45,378 bases of DNA from contig JAFLTD010000012.1 in NCBI GenBank assembly GCA_022510625.1, forward strand, positions 1 to 45,378. Direction: 5' to 3'. The notes beneath the pieces were generated by a model, which was not told where the DNA came from, made no database searches, and was given only the letters and a program-made list of their open reading frames with translations. The first letter of the stretch is position 1. Every line of letters starts with the position of its first letter. Position numbers and translations under genes: made by a program. Shown here piece by piece: positions 1 to 9,319 of the stretch. Source of the DNA: Lachnospiraceae bacterium (GTDB lineage Bacteria; Bacillota; Clostridia; Lachnospirales; Lachnospiraceae).

Positions 1-642
1 CCCGAAATGATGTCCGTAAAACCAGTGCACGGTTTCCTGCATTGGCAGGAACATTTCCTGTATAAATGCCGTGCGTTCCTTCTCTTTCTCCGTCTCGTCC
101 ACACCCAGATAGACCAGCAGTTCATAAGCCGTCTCATTATTTTCATAAATAAAAGCATTGTCATACAGTCTCAGCAGTACTCCCCGAAATTCTTCCAAAT
201 AATTACCCGACTTTAACAACTGTATATAACATTGCACAATGCTTTTCTGCTCCTGCTTATCAAATAAGTCAAAACGATATTTTGCCGGTTCACCATATTT
301 CCCGTGGTAAATATCATTGGAAACCAAACGATAATAATAGTCCTCTTTGGACAACCCTTCTCGCAGATCAAGTTGTACAACATAATGCATACAAATATCA
401 AAAAACACTTCTTTAAATTGTATCATTCCCTCTATATTTGGATCAAACAGCTTCCCAAATACGTCGCCCAGCCGGTAGAGCGGGTTGATTTCCACCCTGT
501 TTTCTTCCGGGCTTTCCTGATTAATGTCCATGACGGACACTTCTAGGTATGGGCTGGGATTAAATGCTTCCACGAACTGCAATTCTTCACGTTGTTTATT
601 GTTTTTCTCTGCTTGTAATACTGCTTCCCATGCGTAGTTCAT
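1..642 (-). CDS. Unidentified CIS-operon protein, C-terminus cut by window edge
   Basis: An open frame starts with ATG at 642 and runs 214 codons to the left edge without a stop, so the C-terminus is missing. Its ATG overlaps the TGA of the preceding gene (ATGA), which implies translational coupling at the end of the contractile injection system operon. The visible part is acidic and soluble, with no signal peptide or membrane segment, and has many aromatic residues. I do not recognise a family. Position at the end of the structural operon fits a baseplate or accessory subunit, but that is inference from context only. Confidence 0.75.
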   Translation of the reverse strand, partial: MNYAWEAVLQAEKNNKQREELQFVEAFNPSPYLEVSVMDINQESPEENRVEINPLYRLGDVFGKLFDPNIEGMIQFKEVFFDICMHYVVQLDLREGLSKEDYYYRLVSNDIYHGKYGEPAKYRFDLFDKQEQKSIVQCYIQLLKSGNYLEEFRGVLLRLYDNAFIYENNETAYELLVYLGVDETEKEKERTAFIQEMFLPMQETVHWFYGHHFG

Positions 643-1883
643 TCCAATACTCCCATACACCGATATTCCAGGAATTCCATCTGTAACTGAGAGAGGATAT
701 ATCTTATCTGCGATTCATACAGATAATCATTCCGGTATTGTGCATCTCTCCTGATCCGCAAGAGCAGAATTTTCCTGTTATCATTGCTAAACATTCGGAT
801 ACTGTTGAAACTGTTCATATCTCCGCTGAGAAAATTCTCCTCTGCGCTGTCTGTGATTTCGTATCCAAGCAGCTTGATCTCATAGCCGCCCGTCATCTCC
901 TCAATTTTACGATTAAGTTCCATCGGAGTCTGGATAAAGTTTCCCGTCTGCTGCAAATATCTTGCTGCCAGTCCATCATTTTTGCGATTGAACAGAATGG
1001 GCGATTGATACCCCGGGGATTGTTCCGGCTCTCCCTGATGCAGTTTGTAGAGCAATACATCCTCCAAGATCTCTGTTTTGGTCTTCAGTATGATTTTGTT
1101 CTCCTCATACCTTACGGACAATATATCTGCCTCAATCTCCGCCAAGTATCCGTCTGTTTCACCCTGTTCCTCAGGGAGATAAAAGATATGTTCGTAAAAC
1201 ACTTCATCAATACAGGGAATCCGGTACTCTCTTGAATGAACAGATATCTCTTGGACATTCCAGAGCAATATCATCCCTCTCTTAATAAAAGTATCCCATT
1301 TCCCGCCTTGTAACACACAGTCAATATTCACCGCTTCTTCACTGTCATCCACAGGAATCAGGTCAAAGAACCGCTCCACATGCCCCATATGCACTATCTG
1401 CCACGGTACATGATTACTTGCAAATAGCGCATGCAGTTTCTTGATACATTCCTGATACTTGCCCGACTGTTCTATCCTGAAACAAATGGTTCGCCCTGTC
1501 TCTTCGTCGATTCCCGTCAGTGTCCCCACCTCTAGAAATTCCCTACAGGCTGCTTCATCCGCCTCCAGATAAATTGTTTCGCATGGCCTCTCCGCACCTT
1601 TTTTGACATCTTCTTCATATGCCGGAAACCAGAAACTGTTAATGGGATCATAATCTTTTCTGTCTATAACCGTCGTAAAGACATTAAAATACTCCCACGG
1701 CAGATCCAACTCATTCTGCACACGCTCTTCCAACGCCTTATATTTTTCTTCCGTCCACGCAAATACCCTTCCGAGACTCTCGATCAGCAGTTCTTTGGCG
1801 AATCTCCGCTCATCCAGATCGTCTATCTCTTTCAGTTGTCTCTGTATGTATTCTTCATAATCGAACCGCTTTTCATCTGTCAT
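639..1883 (-). CDS. Unidentified cytoplasmic CIS-operon protein (possible baseplate subunit)
   Basis: A 414-residue acidic protein with no signal peptide or membrane segment. It starts with ATG directly after the TGA-type junction of the 598-aa PP2C-like gene (no gap) and its own stop overlaps the next start. The N-terminal ~60 residues are charged and helical, and the rest is predicted mixed alpha/beta. I cannot assign a family by eye. Type VI-like and other contractile systems need several baseplate proteins (TssK/F/G or gp6/gp7 equivalents) and none is otherwise recognisable in this window, so this gene and the next one are the best candidates by position. That role is inference. Confidence 0.75.
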   Translation of the reverse strand: MTDEKRFDYEEYIQRQLKEIDDLDERRFAKELLIESLGRVFAWTEEKYKALEERVQNELDLPWEYFNVFTTVIDRKDYDPINSFWFPAYEEDVKKGAERPCETIYLEADEAACREFLEVGTLTGIDEETGRTICFRIEQSGKYQECIKKLHALFASNHVPWQIVHMGHVERFFDLIPVDDSEEAVNIDCVLQGGKWDTFIKRGMILLWNVQEISVHSREYRIPCIDEVFYEHIFYLPEEQGETDGYLAEIEADILSVRYEENKIILKTKTEILEDVLLYKLHQGEPEQSPGYQSPILFNRKNDGLAARYLQQTGNFIQTPMELNRKIEEMTGGYEIKLLGYEITDSAEENFLSGDMNSFNSIRMFSNDNRKILLLRIRRDAQYRNDYLYESQIRYILSQLQMEFLEYRCMGVLE

Positions 1884-3680
1884 TTAATTATTCCCACTTA
1901 CAGTCTTATTGATGTTCTCCGTATTTTCTCCGCTCTGCTCTTTTTTCGTGTCTACAATGTCTATCTTGCCCTGAATCTCATCTGCCTTGTTACTCTTATC
2001 CAGTTCCTCATAAATCTCCTTGGCATACTGATACTGTATCTTGGCCTGTTCGTAATCCTTCTCTTCCTCATACATGCGTGCCAATTCTTCGAATTCCTTG
2101 GCTTCAGCCATTCTGTCTTCCACTTCGCTCTTTTTCTCATTCAACGCAATTATCTTCTTATTTAAGAAAGCAATTCGGGCCGTATCTTCCATCTTCGTGT
2201 ATTTTTCCAGTGCAATCAGATAAAATACCATGGCCCCATCATAATCACCTTCGCTGTATGCGTTGTCACCCTGACTGACCAGTTCCGCCGCTGCCACTTC
2301 GTCTGCCGCCTGTTCCGCACTTTGCTGTTCCAGTTCATCTTTTGCGGCACTCCACTCCTCATACAGCTTCTCAAGGGCATCCAGTGCCTGTTGCTTTCCT
2401 TCCAAAAAATAGATGGATGCCGCCCCTTTCTGGGCTTCAATATACTTCTTTTCCGCCATCTCGTAACTGCCCAGTTCCAATAACCTGTCCCCTAATGCGA
2501 TATTGTCAAAGACCTGTTCATACTGATCAATCTGTAAAAGTTTACCCTCAATATATTCCAACGCAATGTTATCCGCATACCTTGCTCTGGTCTTTGCTGC
2601 TAGATATGCGTCTTCTGCTTCGGCATAATCACTTCCCGCGTACGAGTCATCTGCGCGGATAATAGCTTCCAGACAGACAAGATAGGCATTGTACCTCTCT
2701 TCAGCCTCCTTGTCACGAAGTTTACCTGCCAACTCCAGTGCTTTCTCACATTCTTCCTTAGCCCTGATGAAATTTTTGTCTTCTATGTAAGTCTCCGTAT
2801 TGGTAAAATACTGTGCCATACCCTCCCGTTTTTGCGCTCTGTCCCTTCTCCAAAGGTAAATCACCACGCCGATGATGAGGGCCAGAACCAAGATGACCAG
2901 CGTTATAGTTATTATCATTTTGATTCTTTTCTTACGGTTGGGATCGACAAATATCTTGTCAACGTAAATTGCTGCAAATGTATAATTGTCCAAATCCTTG
3001 GGTTGTCTGGATAACAACAGGTCTTCCACCTTGTTGCATTCTTCTATCGGTTCATTGCCTGTCTCCGCAAATACATCGTCCAGTTCCCCTTCATCAACAT
3101 TCTCCCATATACCTTTCGTATACAAGGTGATAATGTCCCCATTGACCAATTTGATTTTTCTGGAGACAAAAGGTTGAAAATGCGCTTTGCCAATATAGGA
3201 GTATAAGTTGTTCCTCTCTTCGTGCCTAGAAAGTTTATCCTCCGGCAATTGCTCCGCTTTAACCATATTCTGGCTCAGCGACATATCGAATGTGGCCAGA
3301 GTCCTGCTCCCATCCCTATACAACCTAAGTCTCGTATTTCCCGCATACCCATAACGGAACTTCTCATAATTTGTAACTACTACAGTCAAGGATGCCTTTA
3401 GCTTGTCATAACTTTTGCTCTTGAGTAATTCCTTATTCGCATAACGTAAGTACCCTTTTACCTTACGTCTGCTGATACCCGGAGCATTCTGAAAAGCGGT
3501 GATGACAGCCACAATCGCTTCCTTGGCGCTCTGGGAATCCCTCATATCCGTTATCCCGTCTGCAATTACATAACAGGCATACTTATCCAGTTCGACAAAC
3601 CCGAAATAGTCATTATTCTTAAGTTTACCGCCTTCCTCGGAAATAAAAGCTGCCTTGAAACTGCTGTTATACTTTCTCAT
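1884..3680 (-). CDS. Membrane protein with degenerate PP2C domain and helical-repeat C-terminus
   Basis: 598 residues in three parts. Residues 1-250 resemble a PP2C phosphatase: KNNDYFG supplies the first metal-binding Asp, ADGITD replaces the usual ADGMGG, and LDNYT matches the last Asp motif. The SDG motif is replaced by TKG, so one metal ligand is absent and activity may be reduced or lost. Residues ~262-285 form one membrane segment. The remainder is a long, very acidic TPR-like helical repeat ending in a disordered tail. Because there is no signal peptide and the PP2C part should be cytoplasmic, the repeats probably face outward, unlike a typical cytosolic TPR. The start overlaps the intact PP2C gene by 4 bp. 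A sensor or pseudophosphatase partner of the FHA/PP2C circuit is the likely role. Confidence 0.7.
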   Translation of the reverse strand: MRKYNSSFKAAFISEEGGKLKNNDYFGFVELDKYACYVIADGITDMRDSQSAKEAIVAVITAFQNAPGISRRKVKGYLRYANKELLKSKSYDKLKASLTVVVTNYEKFRYGYAGNTRLRLYRDGSRTLATFDMSLSQNMVKAEQLPEDKLSRHEERNNLYSYIGKAHFQPFVSRKIKLVNGDIITLYTKGIWENVDEGELDDVFAETGNEPIEECNKVEDLLLSRQPKDLDNYTFAAIYVDKIFVDPNRKKRIKMIITITLVILVLALIIGVVIYLWRRDRAQKREGMAQYFTNTETYIEDKNFIRAKEECEKALELAGKLRDKEAEERYNAYLVCLEAIIRADDSYAGSDYAEAEDAYLAAKTRARYADNIALEYIEGKLLQIDQYEQVFDNIALGDRLLELGSYEMAEKKYIEAQKGAASIYFLEGKQQALDALEKLYEEWSAAKDELEQQSAEQAADEVAAAELVSQGDNAYSEGDYDGAMVFYLIALEKYTKMEDTARIAFLNKKIIALNEKKSEVEDRMAEAKEFEELARMYEEEKDYEQAKIQYQYAKEIYEELDKSNKADEIQGKIDIVDTKKEQSGENTENINKTVSGNN

Positions 3681-4531
3681 AAGAATCCCTCAACCAAAAC
3701 AATACTGGCGTTATCTTTGTCCTCCTGATTTGACGCATTGATCACTTCTATGATCTCATAAGCCTTCTGCTGACACTTCTTCCTACCTGACAGAAGTTCC
3801 TCGATGGTCTTCCAGTCCATCCCTTCATAAATGCCGTCGCTCATCAGCACCACGACATCCCTTTCCTTTAAGCGGATAGGTGTATCAAAGAATTCAATCT
3901 CCTGAAACCCGTCCTGTCCCAAGTGATTATAGAGTCGGGTATTATCCAGCATTTTAAGTGCATCATCTCTGGTGATAGACCCTTCCATAAAGCGATCTTC
4001 CACCAATACATCTATGGTGTGCCCTGATGAAACCGGCACAAGATTATCTTTGCGGAACACCGCAATCTTGACATTGCCTGCCACCGCATAGTACAGGTAG
4101 TTATCCTTAATCAGCGCCGCTCCCACGCAGGCGCCTCCCCTTCCGTCACCCAGCTTGTCCAATATCGCTGTATTTACCTTATGGAAGGCTTTACGGAAAA
4201 AATATGCAGGATTCTCGGATGAATGGTAATTCATAAACATGTCCTTCATGACATCTACGGCGATCCTTGAAGACACTTTGCCTCCATAATTCTTGCCCAT
4301 TCCATCCGCCAGCACTGCCAAGAATCCGTCGGCACTCTGGCAGATTCCATAATCATCCTCCTGCACTTGTCTGTTTCCGATCGTCATCGCCCTGCCAACC
4401 CGATATCTCCTGATAACCTTACCTCTTTCTTGAGTAAAAAGGCGCAATACAACAAGAAGCAGAATAAGCAGATAGATTGTAAAGAGCACTCCTTCTTCCA
4501 TCGCCATACCGTATCCTCCGTCTATTCCCAT
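3677..4531 (-). CDS. Membrane-anchored PP2C serine/threonine phosphatase
   Basis: 284 residues with an N-terminal hydrophobic anchor (about 10-30) followed by a complete PP2C catalytic domain. Visible metal-binding motifs are QEDDYG, ADGMGK, MSDGIYEG and the terminal KDNAS. PP2C enzymes remove phosphate from Ser/Thr with two metal ions. In type VI secretion the PppA phosphatase reverses PpkA-driven phosphorylation of an FHA protein to control firing. Here the gene sits between an FHA gene (10-bp overlap) and a PP2C-like gene (4-bp overlap), which suggests the same job in this injection system. Family assignment is secure, role is inferred. Confidence 0.9.
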   Translation of the reverse strand: MGIDGGYGMAMEEGVLFTIYLLILLLVVLRLFTQERGKVIRRYRVGRAMTIGNRQVQEDDYGICQSADGFLAVLADGMGKNYGGKVSSRIAVDVMKDMFMNYHSSENPAYFFRKAFHKVNTAILDKLGDGRGGACVGAALIKDNYLYYAVAGNVKIAVFRKDNLVPVSSGHTIDVLVEDRFMEGSITRDDALKMLDNTRLYNHLGQDGFQEIEFFDTPIRLKERDVVVLMSDGIYEGMDWKTIEELLSGRKKCQQKAYEIIEVINASNQEDKDNASIVLVEGFL

Positions 4532-5016
4532 TTGAAATGGTCACCGCAGAACGGAATGAACAGGAACTGACTCTCTCCCATTTCAATCACGTCATACTGA
4601 TGCAACTCTGTCGGCACATATACAGCCTCTTCATTCAGATACACGATACCATTGCTGTCTCCGGGTAGAAGAACCGTCTTACCTTGTTTCGTGTCATATA
4701 CAATGACACAATGGTTTCTTCTGGAGATCTTATTGTCCCCCAGAATCTGGATGTTCATGTCGTCCGCCCTGCCCACGAAGTTCTTGCCGGCTATCACCTT
4801 ATAGTCTTTACCCTTTCTGGCCCCTGCCACACAGACGATCCACCCGCAAACCGGATTCTCTTCCTGCAAAAACAGTGCTTCTTCTACTTCAATCTCTGTC
4901 TGTCCGGTTTCTTGTCTCTCCTTGGTTGCCGTCTCAATGTTGCAGTAAGGGCATATCGTTCCATATCTTCTGCTCGAAAACATATGTCCGTTCTGGCATC
5001 TGATCAAATTGCTCAT
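4522..5016 (-). CDS. Zinc-ribbon plus FHA domain protein
   Basis: 164 residues. The N-terminus carries two cysteine pairs in a short zinc-ribbon-like arrangement (RCQNGH ... CPYC, residues ~7-26). Residues ~70-160 form an FHA domain with GRADDMNI, the core SRRNHC and a following NG turn. FHA domains bind phosphothreonine peptides and are the classical switch in threonine-phosphorylation control of type VI secretion (Fha1). It overlaps the downstream PP2C gene by 10 bp, consistent with a kinase-FHA-phosphatase circuit. The matching kinase is probably the one at 35.7-37.0 kb. The target peptide is unknown. Confidence 0.85.
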   Translation of the reverse strand: MSNLIRCQNGHMFSSRRYGTICPYCNIETATKERQETGQTEIEVEEALFLQEENPVCGWIVCVAGARKGKDYKVIAGKNFVGRADDMNIQILGDNKISRRNHCVIVYDTKQGKTVLLPGDSNGIVYLNEEAVYVPTELHQYDVIEMGESQFLFIPFCGDHFKWE

Positions 5017-5036
5017 TTGTATATCCCTGTCCCTTT

Positions 5037-5579
5037 CTATCGTATCCTAATCGGTGCAAGCCCGAGATAAATGATATCGTTCTTCTCTATTTTACAGGGC
5101 TCTCTGGAAGATATCTTGTAGCTCCTGTCTTCCCCGTTTCGCTGTATTCTGGTTCCATTTTCACTGTCCAGATCTTCTATGTACCAACTGCCGTCGCTGT
5201 AATTCATGACAGCATGCTCTCCGTCTATCGTGCCTGCATAATCCGTATTCTTCAGATTGACATCTACCTGGTTTTGTCCTTCGTCTTTGCCGAAAACTAT
5301 AGATGTCTTCCTGTAGATATCCCAAGTGTCTGTTATGTTATTATCTTCCCCGAGAAGCTGGAGCTCGGATATCCCGCTTCTTCCTGACGCGTAACTCTTT
5401 GGCCGCCCTATCCCGGTGCCGTCTATGACCGCCAGAATAAGAAACAGACATCCTATTACTCCAAGCGCTGTCAGGCTTACTGTTTTCTTTATATCATTTT
5501 CTAAATAGACATATGACAGTATCATTCCTGTAGTGCAGGATATGATAATGGCTATGTCTAAGGTTGTTTTTTTATTCAT
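5037..5579 (-). CDS. Membrane FHA-domain protein
   Basis: 180 residues with two N-terminal hydrophobic helices (~8-27 and ~33-51) and a C-terminal cytoplasmic FHA domain (~85-180) showing FGKDEG, DGEHAVM and a SENGT turn. It is the membrane-tethered counterpart of the downstream zinc-ribbon FHA protein, from which it is separated by 20 bp. An FHA protein at the membrane could recruit a phosphorylated apparatus component or the VWA protein to an assembly site. It also lies just after the large lipoprotein gene, so it may belong to a membrane anchor complex. Domain call firm, role inferred. Confidence 0.85.
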   Translation of the reverse strand: MNKKTTLDIAIIISCTTGMILSYVYLENDIKKTVSLTALGVIGCLFLILAVIDGTGIGRPKSYASGRSGISELQLLGEDNNITDTWDIYRKTSIVFGKDEGQNQVDVNLKNTDYAGTIDGEHAVMNYSDGSWYIEDLDSENGTRIQRNGEDRSYKISSREPCKIEKNDIIYLGLAPIRIR

Positions 5580-5698
5580 GGGATATCCCTCTTTCTTTCA
5601 CACTAATCGTAATCTTCCTTTGTTTCTTCAATTCACGGAAGATTCCTTATTTATAGTGTAAAGCTGTTTGGCATCATTTTTCTGTATTCAACATATAT

Positions 5699-7660
5699 TT
5701 AATCAACCTCTATCACAATACTGCATCTCCCCAGCTGCTCTATTCTTTCAATGCACAGGGCATTCATGTAATGCCTACCTGCCTCACATTCTTCCAGACT
5801 GCCATTCAATCCAAACCCAGCGGGCCAGAAATGATAATTTCCTTTCCCGGATTTTATGATCAGATATCTGAAATAGTAGCTGTCTTCTTCTCCCGTGACT
5901 GCCGCCGACAGACATACTCTGTTATTGTAAGGAGCCTCATACTCCCCTATGTGCATCTCGTACTCCCCGCTTTTCCCGTTTTGCCACAGCATATCCTCGA
6001 TGTATTCCTTCAACGCAGTTATATATTCATCCTCTTCTATTGCAGGGACATCCAATGACGACAGTTCCCGTAGGGTGAGTTCCGCCTCTCCCAGACAGAC
6101 CATATCTTCTGAATAACGCATGTCAAGATCCGAAAAATAATGATCCTGTATAAAATAGCTTGTCTTCAACTGTACGCTCTCTCCTGTGTAACCACTCCGC
6201 TCAATATAAAAGAACTCCATCTCCCCGTCCCTGTTCACACACACCGGATAGTATTCACCGTCCCCGAATTTCAAATAGGTGTTCACTTTGGATTTTGGAA
6301 CAAAGTAAACCTTGCTACCGCCTTCCTTCCACCTGTACATGATAATGGTTTTATCCTGTAAGCCCCGCAACTCTCCCGTCATGCTCCCCAGTTCATTCAT
6401 GCCGAACCACTCTCCATAACTGTGCACATAATTAATCAGTTCTGCTGTTTCCTCCGGAGCCATAGTGAGAAAATCGATGTCTTGATTGTATTCCGGTGGA
6501 GTGTAAGGAATTCTGCCCATCTCTTCCTCCAAAGCGTCATCTTCCCTGACTTCAAGCTCAATCACTCCCCGCTGCAATCCTACGATCCCCTCAATTAAAT
6601 CCTCCGGCACATACTGCAAAAAATATTGGCCAACAAAATAAGTTGGGGAATCTGCTATTACCGACTGAAAAGGTGACACTACTTGTTCTCCGTCTATTCT
6701 CCCGGCATCGATAATTTCTAAGAACATGTACTCTTCAAAATCATCCCCGATAATTGCCGCACTTATTTTGCCACAGGTAGGTACATCCACATATTGATTT
6801 TGTATACGCCCGTAAGTCTCCGGATAGATCCGGAAACTGCCATATATCCCGTTCTCGCGCAGAACACTTGCTGCATATTCCGCCACGGCATCCATATATT
6901 CATTACCCGCCATCGGTATTTCCGGCAGGTCGATTATCTGTTCCGGGTCAAAAGTCACCTTTGTATCCCCCAGTTTGACCAAGTCCTCCAATTCAAATTC
7001 ATATGAAAAGTATAACGGTGAATCTACATCAGTGTATGGGTTTACTTCTTCATATACTGCGTCTTCATCCCGCACGATGCATTCCCTGATCCTGTGATAA
7101 TAGTCATTTTCCAATGAGTTGACCGGAATCCCCATCTCCGACACCTGCCAGTCCACCAGAAGATAGAACGCGTATCCGTCAGCCTCTTCACAGTAATGCA
7201 GCCTGCACGGTTCGCCATTCACTATGGCTTCCTTATTGGTCTTTTCTTCCGGCAGGAATAAGATTTTATTGCCTTCCAGGATATAGACCGATATGGCGAT
7301 ATCCTCCCCTGACGGAAGAAAAGAAAGCTGCTTATAATCCTGGTCTGCTATATGCCCGGTCATATTTTCATAGACATACTCATACTCTATTCTCTCTGCG
7401 ATCTCTTCTAACGGAACCTGATAGGTGATGATGTTCTTATGTACCTCGTTACTCTGAAATACGGCATTGCCGACATCATGTTTTTCTGTCTGTTCTTCCT
7501 GTTCTGAGACATCTGCTATAGGGTTTGCCTCTTCATCTATATACTCTGTCCCCACGGTTTCCGGTTCTGTAATGAGGCTGTCATTGGCTGTTTGGTTACA
7601 ACCATAGATACCGCATGCTAGGAGTACAACGATACATACACTTATAAGCCTTTTTCTCAT
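5699..7660 (-). CDS. Large secreted lipoprotein of the CIS operon, no known domain
   Basis: 653 residues. A signal peptide with lysines and arginines, a hydrophobic core and a lipobox ending at Cys21 (GIYGC) is followed by a Thr/Glu-rich linker, so the mature protein should be lipid-anchored outside the membrane. The body is very acidic and Tyr-rich and looks like two related halves: the stretch leading to the paired motifs 'MAGNEYMDAVAEY' and 'IEEDEYITALKEY' recurs about 300 residues apart, each followed by a similar 'GK(I/S)...' beta region. I do not recognise a family. Within a cell-attached contractile system a lipoprotein could play an anchoring role analogous to TssJ or Pil-type collars, but the sequence shows no TssJ similarity. 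Confidence 0.75.
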   Translation of the reverse strand: MRKRLISVCIVVLLACGIYGCNQTANDSLITEPETVGTEYIDEEANPIADVSEQEEQTEKHDVGNAVFQSNEVHKNIITYQVPLEEIAERIEYEYVYENMTGHIADQDYKQLSFLPSGEDIAISVYILEGNKILFLPEEKTNKEAIVNGEPCRLHYCEEADGYAFYLLVDWQVSEMGIPVNSLENDYYHRIRECIVRDEDAVYEEVNPYTDVDSPLYFSYEFELEDLVKLGDTKVTFDPEQIIDLPEIPMAGNEYMDAVAEYAASVLRENGIYGSFRIYPETYGRIQNQYVDVPTCGKISAAIIGDDFEEYMFLEIIDAGRIDGEQVVSPFQSVIADSPTYFVGQYFLQYVPEDLIEGIVGLQRGVIELEVREDDALEEEMGRIPYTPPEYNQDIDFLTMAPEETAELINYVHSYGEWFGMNELGSMTGELRGLQDKTIIMYRWKEGGSKVYFVPKSKVNTYLKFGDGEYYPVCVNRDGEMEFFYIERSGYTGESVQLKTSYFIQDHYFSDLDMRYSEDMVCLGEAELTLRELSSLDVPAIEEDEYITALKEYIEDMLWQNGKSGEYEMHIGEYEAPYNNRVCLSAAVTGEEDSYYFRYLIIKSGKGNYHFWPAGFGLNGSLEECEAGRHYMNALCIERIEQLGRCSIVIEVD

Positions 7661-7800
7661 AATTCACCAACCCTTCCCAGATACACATGTATCACCGTTT
7701 TCACTCCTCTATCAGTGTCTACAACGCTTCCTATAGCTCTTCATATTCTGCCACAACACTGGCTTCGCTGAGATCATTAATATTTCTGAATAAGTACTTT

Positions 7801-9300
7801 CTACATATAATAAAAATGATTTTTTTTGCCATCTCCATAAAAACTATCCTTTGTATCAATTTCGTTCTTTATAGGTTCTCCCTCATAATTAACCTGCTGT
7901 TGTATAAATTCAACAATCTGGTTATATGTTTCATCAAAACCGTCCGATTTAATAACTTTTTCTATACTGCCGTTTCCTTGTTCTTTCTCCTCATACTCAC
8001 CGCCATACTCTTCTAATGCAATTACTGTTATCGCTGCTAACCTCTTTGCATTTTCCCATGCTTTTATTTCATTTTCATCATCGCAATTGTCATTCGGAGG
8101 TCGTTGTCCATTAAGAGTTTTTCCATTATCCTTGGTAATGGATTTATATCCACCCTTTATGAGAATATTATATAGACTTGTGCTCTCTCCATATGTAAAA
8201 TTCTTACCTGAAAATGGTCTGTTTATTATCGAGAACATTACTTGATTTTGCCCATTAAGATCACCTCTGGCTTCTTGGTATATCACTCTTGCCAATATCT
8301 CTACAGTTAAAAGTCCACACATTTCGCCCCAAGGATCACTCGAGTTTACTTCTATTGGGTTTCCATCTATCAAATCCATAAGTTTTTGTATCCTGTCTTC
8401 TATACTAAGCTCTAAATATATCTGTCCATGTACCTTAATTGTAATTACTCCGCCCCGCATACAAAGTAATGTTGAAAGCATTGTCAATCCTTGCTTTGTT
8501 CCATAATTAGTATCAAACTCCATCACTCTATGATGATCTTGGCTGTCACACGGTATCTTGATTAGTTTTGTTCCAAACATAAAATCTTTTACCTTTTGGT
8601 CACAATTCCCTGACACACTTTCAGCACATAATGGATTTACCCACTCCGCTACCGGCTTTATAAGACTGTAGCAGGTCCCATACTTTTTTGACTCATCCAA
8701 CCTTTTCTCTATTTCACCAATATCTGATTCCTTGAGAATTCCACAGTTACCACAACTGACAATACTTGCCTCGCATGATAACTCCCCTTCTATTGGTGAC
8801 GTACGACGCCCTGTTCCCTCTTTAACATTTCTTAAACATGTTGTATCTACGACTGTTGCGTAACGGATTCCATTATCATCTGCTTCTTTAGCATGTAGCG
8901 CATACAGTCTCCGAACTTTATCAATATCCAATTCTTTTCCCAAGAGAACTTCTTGCCCCTGGCTCTTTCCGGATGGAATATAATTCCGCTCAGCTTTTTC
9001 ATCACCACCCTTTATAACATCATATAAAGTTGTTTTTCCATTCTCGTATTTAATGCAATGAGCATTGTCGCACATCTCAGTACATTCTATCTCTGCGCAA
9101 TCCACTACATAATTTCGCTCATCACTAATATACATCCCCAACATTTCATCCAAACATTGCTCTATATGCTCCTGTAAGATTCCATCCGAATATTGCCCTA
9201 CAGGCTTCTGTAAGATTTCCGGATGTTCACCGCAATCCCATTCGGCGATTTTTTGGATTTCTATCGCCTGCTCTAACCGGATATCATTGATCTTAGACAT
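7801..9300 (-). CDS. PAAR-like (DUF4280-type) protein fused to SleB-like cell-wall hydrolase
   Basis: 499 residues. The central part shows a cysteine/glycine pattern (CEASIVSCGNCG, ~176-187) and a later TMLSTLLCMRGG...GQ segment (~273-293) that parallels the TMDSFLVCAYGG...GQ segment of the clear PAAR-like protein at 21.1-21.7 kb. Residues ~330-430 match a Hydrolase_2/SleB-type domain: LARVIYQEARG with the presumed catalytic Glu343, an NxxxxSIINRP-like continuation and a C-terminal AWENAKRLAA helix. Such domains cleave peptidoglycan. A spike tip carrying a wall hydrolase would either be a lytic effector or help the tail cross the Gram-positive wall. It is preceded at 19 bp by an Imm11-like gene, as is the other PAAR-like gene. 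Hydrolase call good, PAAR part moderate. Confidence 0.7.
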   Translation of the reverse strand: MSKINDIRLEQAIEIQKIAEWDCGEHPEILQKPVGQYSDGILQEHIEQCLDEMLGMYISDERNYVVDCAEIECTEMCDNAHCIKYENGKTTLYDVIKGGDEKAERNYIPSGKSQGQEVLLGKELDIDKVRRLYALHAKEADDNGIRYATVVDTTCLRNVKEGTGRRTSPIEGELSCEASIVSCGNCGILKESDIGEIEKRLDESKKYGTCYSLIKPVAEWVNPLCAESVSGNCDQKVKDFMFGTKLIKIPCDSQDHHRVMEFDTNYGTKQGLTMLSTLLCMRGGVITIKVHGQIYLELSIEDRIQKLMDLIDGNPIEVNSSDPWGEMCGLLTVEILARVIYQEARGDLNGQNQVMFSIINRPFSGKNFTYGESTSLYNILIKGGYKSITKDNGKTLNGQRPPNDNCDDENEIKAWENAKRLAAITVIALEEYGGEYEEKEQGNGSIEKVIKSDGFDETYNQIVEFIQQQVNYEGEPIKNEIDTKDSFYGDGKKNHFYYM

Positions 9301-9319
9301 AGTCCCTTCTCCTCATACG

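Noticed and set aside
7663-7710. A 15-codon GTG leader frame ending in the lipoprotein start
   Set aside because: It has GAGGAG upstream and a TGA overlapping the ATG, but no composition signal or known leader function; chance is as likely.
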